A program made the position numbers and the translations under genes. Of a stretch of 64,000 nucleotides of DNA, positions 9,728 to 18,972 are shown piece after piece (position 1 is the first letter of the stretch; each line of letters begins with the position of its first letter). The stretch is from Laccaria trichodermophora (lineage: Eukaryota > Basidiomycota > Agaricomycetes > Agaricales > Hydnangiaceae): the NCBI GenBank assembly GCA_018417955.1, contig JACTVC010000013.1, forward strand, positions 1,014,633-1,078,632, given 5' to 3'. The notes beneath the pieces are model-generated. The model was not told where the DNA came from, did not search any database, and saw nothing but the letters and a program-made list of their open reading frames with translations.

Positions 9728-12088
9728 CTATTTGACGGCAGAGCGAAAAAAAGCCAAAGAGTCCCGTGTCCCCCTAGTCACAATACTTCCTTCACTCGAA
9801 GATATAGGAAAAACGTTATGTTGCAACTGCGCCCTTTCCTGTCCAGTTTTCAGATCGAACGTGTTGACGATCGCAATCAGCTCAGCGACACCCCTAGACC
9901 AGCGCCGTTGCTTCGCATCGTCACCATGAACAATATCCTCCTCAGCCTCGTCATCATCCGGGCCGACGACGACAAGCAGACTATGATCCAAGGCAGCAGA
10001 AAACGTTTTGGGACCCTTGAGGACCGGTGTCGGCGGAATGATCTTGACTTTGACACGATTTTGACCGGATTGCGCTAGGGTGAGGTTGTGAATCCACGAG
10101 GAGGGCCTTGGAACGGCGCCAGCACCAGAAGTCGCTCTTGTATGAGAGGTGTTGGTGGCTTCTCTCATGGCAACCCGCCTTACGGGCTTGTCTTTGAAGG
10201 AGAGGTCACCAGCTTGTTTAGAAGGACTGGGCCAAGCTAAAGGAGCTGAGAATCTCCTTTTTCTCTTGATTGTATCGCTTGCTACCATATCCCCGTTGGA
10301 AGTTTTCATAGCAATGTTCTTAGTCGACATGGTTTGCTTAGCAGTAGGAACCGCGGTATCAGATTTAACGTTGGCCTTCAAGGAGTCAGGAAAAGAAGAA
10401 ATAGTTTCCCGAGTTGAGGATGGGGAGCGACGATCCGAGCCGTGGTCAGACTTGAGGTTAGAAATTTCCGGAGAAGAGTTACCTCGTTCGGAAACCTTTC
10501 CCTGGGTCGTGGTTGAAGATTTCAGGTTTTCGCCCAGAGTTGTGACTCTGACAGTTGTTTCATGACCGCGCTCCTTGAGTTTCGACCGTGCTTTCTTAGA
10601 CGCGACAAGAGATCGCTCATTTAATATGGCCTCATCGCCCAGAACAGCCTTTGATTGTCGTGGAGGATCCATGAGCTCTAACGTGGCTTTCCTCGAGCGC
10701 CGGACCTGGGACACCATCGTTACATGACTTCCTTCCTGACTTGCAGAGGAAACAGAGCTAGCACCCGCATCCATGCCGACGACGGATTTTGGACCAAGAG
10801 CCTGAGGACTAGCAAAGGGATCATCGTCAACGAAGGAGGCACCTGTCTCTATCAAAACTTTCAATGACTCAGACAAAGAGATCGAAGACGGTGATCTTGC
10901 AGGAGCAGGAGGACTAGGCGGGGTAAGAACGACACCCACGTCCGAAGGAGTAACTGGCAGTGCCGATTCTAAAGGTTTTGGAACCTCCGACGTTGTCTTG
11001 AGTGTTGGCGTCGCCAGTGGCCTGGATGTGGATAAACTTGGCTCTACGGAGACGTTGTATATCGTCGTCTTCATGACATGTCCTGGGATGCGATGTGCAT
11101 TAGAACTTCTACGAGACCGGCTGCCTCCTTTGTGTAAAAATTTATCGTTTTCCTGGTCGAGATACAAAGTAAGATCATCGTCATTCCAGGGCGGCGTGGA
11201 GCCTGCAGATACCAAAGTATAGAAAGATGGCGCGGTGACTGCGAAAGGATCTTCTTGACCGTAGACCTCGAGTGGCGCTTGCTTCGAGCTTCTCATGGAC
11301 TTTGGTGAGAAGGAGGTGCAGAGATTCACGATCGACGATATAGGAGTCCTAGGGGTGGTGGGCGACATTCGCCCAAAAGATCGAACAGAATTTGCAGATG
11401 GAAGGGAAAGGACCGAGCTTTGGGGCGTCGTTGATGAGGTCTTGAGAGAAGCCCCCTTGAATCCCCGCCTTTGGCCCAGATTCCCAATACTCACGGCCTT
11501 CCGCGGGGAACCCGAACGCTCTACTTGCGCAAAAGAATCGCAGGAGTCAAAAATCCGACGGGGAGGAGGAGTCGAGCAACTAGAAGGGCTGAAATGTGAC
11601 GATATGTCGTCCATGGTGGAAAATGCAGCCACTCCCTCGGAGGTTGGGGCCTGCAAAGGATCGCTAGGCAAACGAGAATTTTCCCCTTCTAAGCCAACTG
11701 GACCGCCCAAATAGTCGTCGCTGAAGAACTGGTGGGACATTCTCTTTTGAGAGTAATTTTTTACTAAGAGTTCGCGTTGCAGACTATCATGGTGAGTCAA
11801 AGCCTCTTCTAAGAATTGGGCATTGCCTACAATAATCTGAGCCTGTTTGAGATGAGAGGCAAGACTCGATAACTCACAGTACGTGGGAGCACGATACCGA
11901 GCAAAACAATCAGTCGAGGCAAATTGTGGGGGTGCGGCGGGCGAGGTGGTGGGTAACTCCACCGTTTGAGGATTGGACCTGGAAAAGACGGAGGAAATAG
12001 CAGGAAAGAGCGTGCGGTGAAGCCAGAGCCAGGTAGCGAGGAGGAGCCTAGAGATGTAGGTAATGATGACGCGTATGCTCGCTACCAT
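9728..12088 (-). CDS. 786-residue protein with N-terminal membrane anchor, unknown function
   Basis: This is an uninterrupted 786-codon frame starting at ATG 12088. The first 40 residues are hydrophobic with basic flanks (VIITYISRLLLATWLWLH), which suggests a signal anchor holding the protein in a membrane. A conserved-looking segment follows at about residues 60-130 (RAPTYCELSSLASHLKQAQ, then NAQFLEEALTHHDSLQRELL). It looks helical and is the most likely folded part. The rest is Ser/Thr/Pro-rich with many SP and TP sites and dibasic patches, consistent with a disordered, phosphorylated cytoplasmic tail. I do not recognise the family. The lack of introns over 2.4 kb is unusual beside its intron-rich neighbours. 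The length and clean frame make it almost certainly a real gene. Confidence 0.85.
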   Translation of the reverse strand: MVASIRVIITYISRLLLATWLWLHRTLFPAISSVFSRSNPQTVELPTTSPAAPPQFASTDCFARYRAPTYCELSSLASHLKQAQIIVGNAQFLEEALTHHDSLQRELLVKNYSQKRMSHQFFSDDYLGGPVGLEGENSRLPSDPLQAPTSEGVAAFSTMDDISSHFSPSSCSTPPPRRIFDSCDSFAQVERSGSPRKAVSIGNLGQRRGFKGASLKTSSTTPQSSVLSLPSANSVRSFGRMSPTTPRTPISSIVNLCTSFSPKSMRSSKQAPLEVYGQEDPFAVTAPSFYTLVSAGSTPPWNDDDLTLYLDQENDKFLHKGGSRSRRSSNAHRIPGHVMKTTIYNVSVEPSLSTSRPLATPTLKTTSEVPKPLESALPVTPSDVGVVLTPPSPPAPARSPSSISLSESLKVLIETGASFVDDDPFASPQALGPKSVVGMDAGASSVSSASQEGSHVTMVSQVRRSRKATLELMDPPRQSKAVLGDEAILNERSLVASKKARSKLKERGHETTVRVTTLGENLKSSTTTQGKVSERGNSSPEISNLKSDHGSDRRSPSSTRETISSFPDSLKANVKSDTAVPTAKQTMSTKNIAMKTSNGDMVASDTIKRKRRFSAPLAWPSPSKQAGDLSFKDKPVRRVAMREATNTSHTRATSGAGAVPRPSSWIHNLTLAQSGQNRVKVKIIPPTPVLKGPKTFSAALDHSLLVVVGPDDDEAEEDIVHGDDAKQRRWSRGVAELIAIVNTFDLKTGQERAQLQHNVFPISSSEGSIVTRGTRDSLAFFRSAVK

Positions 12089-12702
12089 CTTTGAAAAGCA
12101 AGAGAACAGCTACTCTGAATGATCGTTGTAGAAGAAGTTAGGGAACTCTCTGGGGAAAGAAGCAAGATATCTCACTGGAGGCTGACAACCTGCCACCGCA
12201 TTTTGATTGGTCCAACTCGAACCCAAGTATGAAGAACTATGACCACCATGCTGACAAGACCGGTATGTAAGCAGGAACAGCCAATCAAAACAAATAATTT
12301 CTACCTTCCAAGTGCATTGCGCGTTTTTCGAAAGCGTTGTTACGCCGGGAGCTCGTATATTTTCAGCGAACATACGTGGACCCCAAATGTGGTTCGGGTA
12401 ATGGTGTGAATATCGTCGAAAGAAAATGCGGGAACAAACAACCGCCTCATCGAAGGTGTTGCAATCGAAACAGAAGCAGAAACATTTTTTCCGCTCTCTC
12501 CAAAGGCGAACCGGATCTGACCCAGCCAAACCGACTCCTCGATAAGTAGGAAAGTTTTTTCAAGGATTGGTTTACAAGTGACATGCTTTGTGCACGGTTT
12601 CTTAGTAAAGTGCCAAAAACCTTCCCCACATAATAAAGCGAGGTTCTATCGCTTCACTTATGTCCCTCCTTTGACACAAAAATTCCTCAGTGTCTGAGCA
12701 GA
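12089..12702. other. Intergenic
   Basis: This spacer lies upstream of the 786-residue gene and downstream of the first MFS gene. It holds a 139-codon minus-strand frame that I judge to be chance: odd Cys/Phe/Trp composition and no motif. It probably contains the promoter and 5' UTR of the gene at 12088. Confidence 0.5.
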
Positions 12703-12953
12703 TTACCCATCTAACTCCTGCGGCTCAGCCCAAATTTGATGGGGAAGACGAACAGCCAAGAGGAGAGAAAGAGCACTGAAAACTGTGAAAAATGCGTACA
12801 CACCATAGCCCCCCAAGATATTTCGCTCCACAGAGAACGAGAAAAGGGACGTCGATAGGGCGGGACCGATGGCTCTCGCTACGGAAACAGTGGTCTGTGA
12901 TAGACCATTTGTTGCTCCCAAAGAGCGTTTGTTGGGCGCTGACGCTGTGATGT

Positions 12954-12965
12954 ACATGAAGATGC
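12954..12965. repeat. Target-site duplication, left
   Basis: ACATGAAGATGC borders the 5' end of the LINE. It is identical to 17058-17069 and also forms part of the MFS coding exon. Confidence 0.93.
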
Positions 12966-15900
12966 GAGGGAGGACGATCACATGGTCTGGGCGGGTGACT
13001 TCAACAGGCACCATCCGATGTGGGACGAGGAGACAGATGACAGGCTCTTCACGCCCAGTGCGTTGGCGGACGCGGGGAAGCTGATCGAGATGTTAGCGGA
13101 TTTGAACCTGAAGATGGCATTGCCGAAGGGACAGCCCACCCTGGAACATATGGTCACCAAAAGGTATTCGCGCCCGGACAACATATGGTGCACGGAAGAA
13201 GTTTTCGATCTGATCATCAGATGCGAAGTGGATCCGTCACTGCGGCCACCAGCCACTGACCATTTTCCTATCGCCACTTACATTGACCTGCCACAGGAGC
13301 GCGCAAAGGCTACAACATCCTACAACTTCAGAGCAGCGGACTGGGAAGACTTTCAGGAAAATCTGGCCGCACGGCTCCTCGAAATTCCTCCTCCTCAGCC
13401 AATAACAACGGAGCGGCAATTCCGAGAGGCAGCCGAAGGCCTTACAGAGGCTATTCAAGACACGATACGCACCAGAATCCCTGAAAACAAGCCTTGTCCG
13501 TACTCAAAGAGATGGTGGAACAGTGGTCTCAGCAGGCAGAAGACGGAAATTAAGAAGCTAAGTCGTCTTTCGTACAAGTTCAGGGCCCTTCCAGATCACG
13601 CGTCGCACACAGAGCTACGGAAGGCCAGGAACGCATATGGGAAGGCGATTGTCGAAGCAAAAAGGGAGCACTGGGAGGAGTTTTTGGAGAATGCTGCTGA
13701 GCAGGACCTATGGACGGCGAACCACTACTTCAAGGAGCCAACGGGCGATGGGGGGAAGTCAAGAGTGCCAACCCTCAAGGTCCCAGGCGCTGATGTGAAC
13801 GGTCTTATACGGGAAATCAACACGAACGAAGGTAAAGCGGAGATCCTCGCTAAAACGTTCTTCCCTAGGAAACCCGACCAATCCAGAGTCCCGGACGACT
13901 ATGAGTATCCAGACCCACTCCCTCCACCGCCGCCTATCACCCTGGAACAGGTGGAACGTCAAATAAGAAGACTTTCGCCGTACAAAGCGTGTGGTCCAGA
14001 CGGAATCCCGAATGTGGTGCTTCAGAAGTGCTTTGAGCACCTCTCGGAGTACCTAGTTCACCTCTTCAGAAGCGTCTTCACGCTGAGGACATACTACGCA
14101 GGGTGGCAGGAGTTCACCACGGCGGTGCTGCGAAAGCCAGGTAAACCAAATTATGAAGTGCCGAAAGCTTACCGTCCGATAGCCCTGTTATGCACGATCC
14201 CCAAGGTGCTAACGGCCATTGTAGCGGAAGGCATTAGCCACATGGTCGAAAGGGACGCTCTACTGCCAGACACGCATTTTGGGGGACGACCAGGTCGCAC
14301 CACGACGGATGCCATACACTTCCTAGTAGGCAAGATAAAATCAGCTTGGGGTAAGAGGAAGGTCGCATCGGTGCTGTTTCTGGACGTGGAAGGGGCCTTC
14401 CCAAACGCAGTTACTGACAGGCTGGTTCACAACCTGAGGAAACGGCGTATACCAACAGCCTATGTGAAGTTCGTTGAACGGCTGTTGGAGGGAAGAAAAA
14501 CAAGGCTCAAATTTGACGACTTCGTTTCGGAGCTGATCGAGATAGCTAATGGAATAGGTCAAGGGGACCCGATATCGATGTTGCTCTACATAATCTACAA
14601 CGCAGACCTACTGGAAGCCCTACGAAGACTGGACGAAGACGCTATTGGTTACGTTGACGACGCGCTCGTGATAGCAACAGCCAAAACCTTCAAACAAACG
14701 ACCCGGGCTCTGAAGAATTACATGGAAAGAAGGGGTGGAGGTTTCGACTGGGCAAGGGATCACAACTCCAGTTTCGAAATCAGCAAGGTCGCCGTTATGC
14801 ATTGTCAACCCAGAGCGAGGAAGCCCAGCGACCGTCCGAATCCTGTACTACGGCTGAGAGGGACTGTGGTGAAGGAGGTGGAGAGTTATAAGTATCTGGG
14901 AGTGCACGTTGACAGCCAGCTGAGGTGGAAGATACATGAAAACGAAGCGATAGCGAAGGCGACCTCTTATGTTATGATGTTTCGAAGGCTGACGCGCACA
15001 AGTCTAGGTATCCGGCCCAGGCTTATGCGGCTCCTCTACATCTCGGTGGCAGTTCCCAAGATGACCTATGCGCTGGATGTGTGGTATGTCCCTCCGCACA
15101 AGAAGGAGGGATTGCGAAACAACAGTGGATCGGTGAGGGCATTGAAGTTAATGGGTAAGATACAGCGAATCGCCACGCGGGCGATTACAGGAGGGTTATG
15201 GACCTCACCTAACGACCTGCTGGATGCACATGCCGGGGTTCTGCCGGTGGGGCTAATGCTCGAACGGATCTGTCATGCGGCAACAGTACGTGCAGCAACA
15301 CTGCCCCCTGGCCATCCTACGCGAGCCATGATTCGAAGTTACAGCAAAACGCCAGCGAAGACCCATCTTGCCCCCCTTCAGAAGTTGATCGAATGCTTCA
15401 AGGTTAGGCCAAGACGGTTCGAAACGATACGGCCAGACACTCGACCACCAACATACAAGAGGGCGTTCACGGCAACCATAGCGGGTTCGAAGGAAGAGTC
15501 AATCAAGGATGAGGGGAAAGACGATGCAGATATAAAGATTTACACAGACGGATCGGGGTACGAAGGGGGTGTTGGTGCCGCTGCGGTGCTCTACAGGAAG
15601 GGGTTCGAGGAGCCAGAGAGAGTTCTGCGGTTCCACCTGGGGCCGCTAACGAAGCACACAACGTTTGAGGGTGAGGCCGTGGGGTCCATCCTAGCAGCCT
15701 GGATGTTGCAAGGACGAGCGGAAGTGGGGAAGTCGACGGTAACCAGCTATACTGACAGTCAGGCATTCATCAGATCGACGGGAGCGAGAAAGGCAGGACC
15801 AGGGCAGTATCTGGTCATGGAGTATTTGAGGCTAACGGAGATCATGGACGATGGGACTAACATTCCTGGCCCAACAGGTGCAGCCAAGTTCGCGTTGAAG

Positions 15901-17057
15901 TGGGTGGCAGCGCACAAGGGGGTCACAGGGAATGAAAGAGTGGACGAGGAGGCGAAGAAAGCAGCACAGGGGGACTCAAGCCCGCCAGAGGAGCTGCCAC
16001 CAGCCCTTCGAAAACGTTTGCCCTACAGCGCGGCGGCAGTCAAGCAAGAGTTCGCCGAAAAGCTGAAGATCAGGTGGGCGGAAGCGTGGAAGGACTCACC
16101 GCGATATGCAAGGTTTCAGCACATCGACTCCGACTTTCCATTCAGCAAGTTCCGGAATATTAGCAACGCGCTCTCCAAGCCACAGGCAAGTTTACTGATG
16201 CAGCTACGGACAGGACATGTGCCCCTCAACAGCTATCTATACCGCATAAACAAGGCCAGGGACAGGAGGTGCGACATGTGCTGGGGCATAGGGAGACTGG
16301 ATATCGTGGAAACGGTGGTCCACTTCCTTTTCGAGTGCCAGGCGTATGCAGCCGAGAGATATGACATGGATAGGGCACTGGGACGGCACTCGAGGGACCT
16401 CAAGAGCATCCTGGCGAGCATGGAGGGGATTAAGGAGCTGCTGAAGTATGTAGGCAGGACTGCGAGGTTCAAGGCGTCGCTAGGAGACTCGATAGGTGAT
16501 GTGTCTCATTTGGAGTCTGAGGAAGTTGACAGATAGCACCCAGATATTCACAGGCACTCAAACGAATACGCGGAAACGCGACAGATAAGTCGGCCTTCAG
16601 CCGACGGGTTCGCCCACCCCTCCTCTTTCTTTTACCCGCATTTCAGCTTGCGGACAACTAGCTCAAGTCACACCATCTCAGGACAAACACGTGGTATCTC
16701 ATCCTAAACGGACAGCAAACCTCAACTCTATTTACACCTGAACGCTTCCGTCCCACCTGCTGTACCTTTCGCAATGCGATCGGGTACTTAATAGCCGAAA
16801 CACATATCAGCCGGACAACGCAATCTAGCAATGGAACGGGACTACCCCGCTCGCCAGTCAGACGTGTCCCTAAACGGCGTTTCCGTGCCGGGCTGTGTGG
16901 GGGAATGATCGCCATGGGCGTGCCTCCATCAGTGCAAGGGATAGTCATTGGGGGTCAGGTATAAGGCATTAGGGGCCTTAGGTAGTCTACAAAGTTGTAA
17001 AGTCTGACATGGGGCTCCGCCCCAATAGACTATAATTTGACATTAAAAAAAAAAAAA
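12966..17057 (+). mobile_element. 5'-truncated LINE (non-LTR) retrotransposon, Tad-like
   Basis: This 4.1 kb element carries a 1184-codon ORF2, a roughly 500 bp 3' UTR and a terminal A-tract (17045-17058). It is flanked by the direct repeat ACATGAAGATGC (12954-12965 and 17058-17069). The 5' end falls inside the apurinic endonuclease domain, so ORF1 and about the first 140 residues of the endonuclease are missing. This is the usual result of incomplete target-primed reverse transcription. It lies antisense to the host MFS gene. The domain order endonuclease-RT-RNase H-CCHC matches the fungal Tad/I-like group. Confidence 0.95.
12982..16536 (+). CDS. LINE ORF2 fragment: endonuclease C-terminus, reverse transcriptase, RNase H
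   Basis: The frame has no stop over 1184 codons. Residues 1-17 retain the endonuclease motif WAGDFNRHHPMW, and TDHFPI closes that domain near residue 95. The reverse transcriptase runs from about 330 to 620, with YKACGPDGIP, YRPIALLCTIPKVL, FGGRPGRTTTDA, FLDVEGAFPN, GIGQGDPISMLLY and the catalytic YVDD (near residue 556). RNase H follows from about 850: YTDGSGYEGGVGAA, TFEGEAVG, YTDSQAF and AAHKGVTGNERVDEEA, which keep the acidic residues and His. A Cys/His cluster (CDMCW...HFLFEC) near 1095-1130 resembles the terminal zinc knuckle of Tad elements. The catalytic residues I can see are intact, but the missing endonuclease N-terminus and ORF1 make this copy non-autonomous. Any transcription would depend on a chance promoter. 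Confidence 0.95.
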   Translation: MVWAGDFNRHHPMWDEETDDRLFTPSALADAGKLIEMLADLNLKMALPKGQPTLEHMVTKRYSRPDNIWCTEEVFDLIIRCEVDPSLRPPATDHFPIATYIDLPQERAKATTSYNFRAADWEDFQENLAARLLEIPPPQPITTERQFREAAEGLTEAIQDTIRTRIPENKPCPYSKRWWNSGLSRQKTEIKKLSRLSYKFRALPDHASHTELRKARNAYGKAIVEAKREHWEEFLENAAEQDLWTANHYFKEPTGDGGKSRVPTLKVPGADVNGLIREINTNEGKAEILAKTFFPRKPDQSRVPDDYEYPDPLPPPPPITLEQVERQIRRLSPYKACGPDGIPNVVLQKCFEHLSEYLVHLFRSVFTLRTYYAGWQEFTTAVLRKPGKPNYEVPKAYRPIALLCTIPKVLTAIVAEGISHMVERDALLPDTHFGGRPGRTTTDAIHFLVGKIKSAWGKRKVASVLFLDVEGAFPNAVTDRLVHNLRKRRIPTAYVKFVERLLEGRKTRLKFDDFVSELIEIANGIGQGDPISMLLYIIYNADLLEALRRLDEDAIGYVDDALVIATAKTFKQTTRALKNYMERRGGGFDWARDHNSSFEISKVAVMHCQPRARKPSDRPNPVLRLRGTVVKEVESYKYLGVHVDSQLRWKIHENEAIAKATSYVMMFRRLTRTSLGIRPRLMRLLYISVAVPKMTYALDVWYVPPHKKEGLRNNSGSVRALKLMGKIQRIATRAITGGLWTSPNDLLDAHAGVLPVGLMLERICHAATVRAATLPPGHPTRAMIRSYSKTPAKTHLAPLQKLIECFKVRPRRFETIRPDTRPPTYKRAFTATIAGSKEESIKDEGKDDADIKIYTDGSGYEGGVGAAAVLYRKGFEEPERVLRFHLGPLTKHTTFEGEAVGSILAAWMLQGRAEVGKSTVTSYTDSQAFIRSTGARKAGPGQYLVMEYLRLTEIMDDGTNIPGPTGAAKFALKWVAAHKGVTGNERVDEEAKKAAQGDSSPPEELPPALRKRLPYSAAAVKQEFAEKLKIRWAEAWKDSPRYARFQHIDSDFPFSKFRNISNALSKPQASLLMQLRTGHVPLNSYLYRINKARDRRCDMCWGIGRLDIVETVVHFLFECQAYAAERYDMDRALGRHSRDLKSILASMEGIKELLKYVGRTARFKASLGDSIGDVSHLESEEVDR

Positions 17058-17069
17058 ACATGAAGATGC
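17058..17069. repeat. Target-site duplication, right
   Basis: ACATGAAGATGC follows the A-tract. Its first A is shared with the tail, so the duplication is 11 or 12 bp. Confidence 0.93.
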
Positions 17070-18651
17070 ATCCTACAAAAAAATTAGAGGAGTCTCAGTG
17101 ACACACAGGGGACGCACCATAGGCTGTATCCATAAAAAATAATAAGACTAATTGACAACCGACCAAAACCCAAACAAGTAGGGAGACACCGAGTTTTTTT
17201 GCGACAATGTTAACAACAGGGAATATGAGGAAGATCGGGATGAATGCCGAAAGTGACGTTACAAATATCCACCTTGGGCCGAACCTCCGAACCAACTTGG
17301 CGAAAAACAAGAACTGAAAAAGGCCCGTTCCTGCACCATAGAGACCAATTATGTATCCAATAGTTGCCGGTTCGAGGTCAAGGCCACCTATGTCAAGGGG
17401 CATGTGGAAGAATAATGGCAAAAGGGCATTGACGGAAATGTTCAGGAGCGCCAATGTCGTGTAGTTGAGGATTGAAATGATGACAGGAAACACCAGGAGT
17501 TTTTGAAGTGGAAGAGACTCATGAGATGAAGGGGATTCCAGCGCCTCGGCCAGGGTACAGTCAGGTGAGAGGGATGACGGACGCTTTGGTTGGGTATTTC
17601 GTTTTGGAACCGTCTAAGGTTTGTAGATGTCAAGTTAAAAGGGTCAACAATAGGTTCTTTTACCAGGGTATGCACGTACTTCTTTCAAAAATAGTGCTGT
17701 GACGACAGAAACTACAAACACAACGCTTGCGCTTGCGATGCAAGGAAGAAAATAAGGGAATTCCTTCCAAAATTTGGCGGAGAACGCGTGTGGAAAGCGG
17801 TCACTGGGTCGCGCCAAAGACCCTCCAATTAAGGGGCTATATCAATGAGAATTCCCTCAGCATGCGTATGATTTCCCAGATCGAATCTCACGTACCCTAG
17901 TGACATACCCATAGACCAAGTGACAGGGATTAAAGCAAAGGCTTCGGCGCGATTAGTTGGGTCGGTTAACTCCCCCATAAGACTTTTCATGACGCCTTTT
18001 TTCGAGATAAGCGGGGATGTATTTCGTGATGTGGTCAAACACACAAACCGATGTTTCCGTTAAGCAGGCCACAAAGGGAGCGACTGTGTTGAATAATGAT
18101 CAGCAGAACTCCATCCCAAATCAGCGAGAATATACCTAATGACAAGGGTGACAAAGGTGCGCGACAAACCAAAACACAAAATTGAAAACATTATGCCCAT
18201 GAGGCCGACCAATATAACGGGCTTTCGTCCTATATGGTCAGAAAGTCGACTCCACTGCAGCACAGTTATCGCTTCCGTGACAAAGAACAAAGATTCCTAT
18301 AAATCTCTCATCCAATTGAGATGTGAAACCTGAGGTGGGTAATGATTGACTCAACGATCAAACCAGCATAGTATCCAACTTTTCTTTCATCGCCCCCGGT
18401 GATATCAAGGGTGCTTACCAGCTAGATTTTTAGTCATGTCAGAAATTATATGACGGATGATTGCAACTGATGGTACCCACCTCGTTGATGTATGGGTATA
18501 TAGATTGGCTGCATATGGGTTCACAGATTTGCAGGAGGAGACCTATGCCGATCTGTAAGACCGGTAGAGGGGTCCTCTTGTGTTGCTTCAACAATGGAGT
18601 TTCCTCCGAGTCGTTAACTGCGCTTCCATCATCTATAATTGTTGGACTCAT

Positions 18652-18972
18652 AGGTAAGTAGAGGAAGGATGGCGGAACCCGAAGTCATCCCGTGCTTTAA
18701 GGGAACTTTGGAGTCATAAAACTTCCCGAGAAGTGTTCAAATGGCGAAATCAGAAGTCCAGAAACCTCCCAAATCACCGTGATAACTCCCCATGGAATTC
18801 TGGAGATGCATAAGCGGCATCGGCGTCGGGTTACGGACTTTTCTGCAGATAAGAGAACGTTTTCATTGCTGGAATCAGAATGCCGGTCCGGCTCGGTAGA
18901 CAAGTCAATTTAACCTCTGTCTATAATGAAATCCTATGGCGAGAAAGGAAAACAGTGTACTATCGTCAAGGT
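18652..18972. other. Intergenic between tandem MFS genes
   Basis: A 320 bp spacer that should hold the terminator of MFS copy 2 and the promoter of copy 1. I see no gene. Confidence 0.5.

Larger units (their letters stand above)
12703..18651 (-). pseudogene. MFS transporter (copy 1) interrupted by a LINE insertion
   Basis: The gene starts at ATG 18651 (MSPTIIDDGSAVND...EETPLL, then TPLPVLQIGIGLLLQ) and ends at 12703. Joined exons give a complete 12-helix major facilitator protein close to the neighbouring copy at 18973-20809. Recognisable pieces include SDHIGRKPV (motif A), MGELTDPTNRAEAFA, FLKE-type loops, PATIGYIIGLYGAGTGLFQ and the final exon SLGATNGLSQTTVSVARAIG. The last exon is cut by a retrotransposon at 12966-17057. 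On the minus strand the exon reads GATGCATCTTCATGT, then the element, then ACATCACAGCG. Every other exon and splice site I checked keeps the frame, so the interruption looks recent. Without splicing out the element, a transcript would lose roughly the last 95 residues (TM11-12). Substrate is unknown. The family resembles fungal DHA1 / zinc-induced-facilitator-like carriers. Confidence 0.88.

Noticed and set aside
9818..11714. Several plus-strand frames of 70-140 codons
   Set aside because: All are antisense shadows of the 786-residue minus-strand gene.
12110..12529. 139-codon minus-strand frame upstream of the 786-residue gene
   Set aside because: Cys/Phe/Trp-rich with no motif; it overlaps the likely promoter and 5' UTR.
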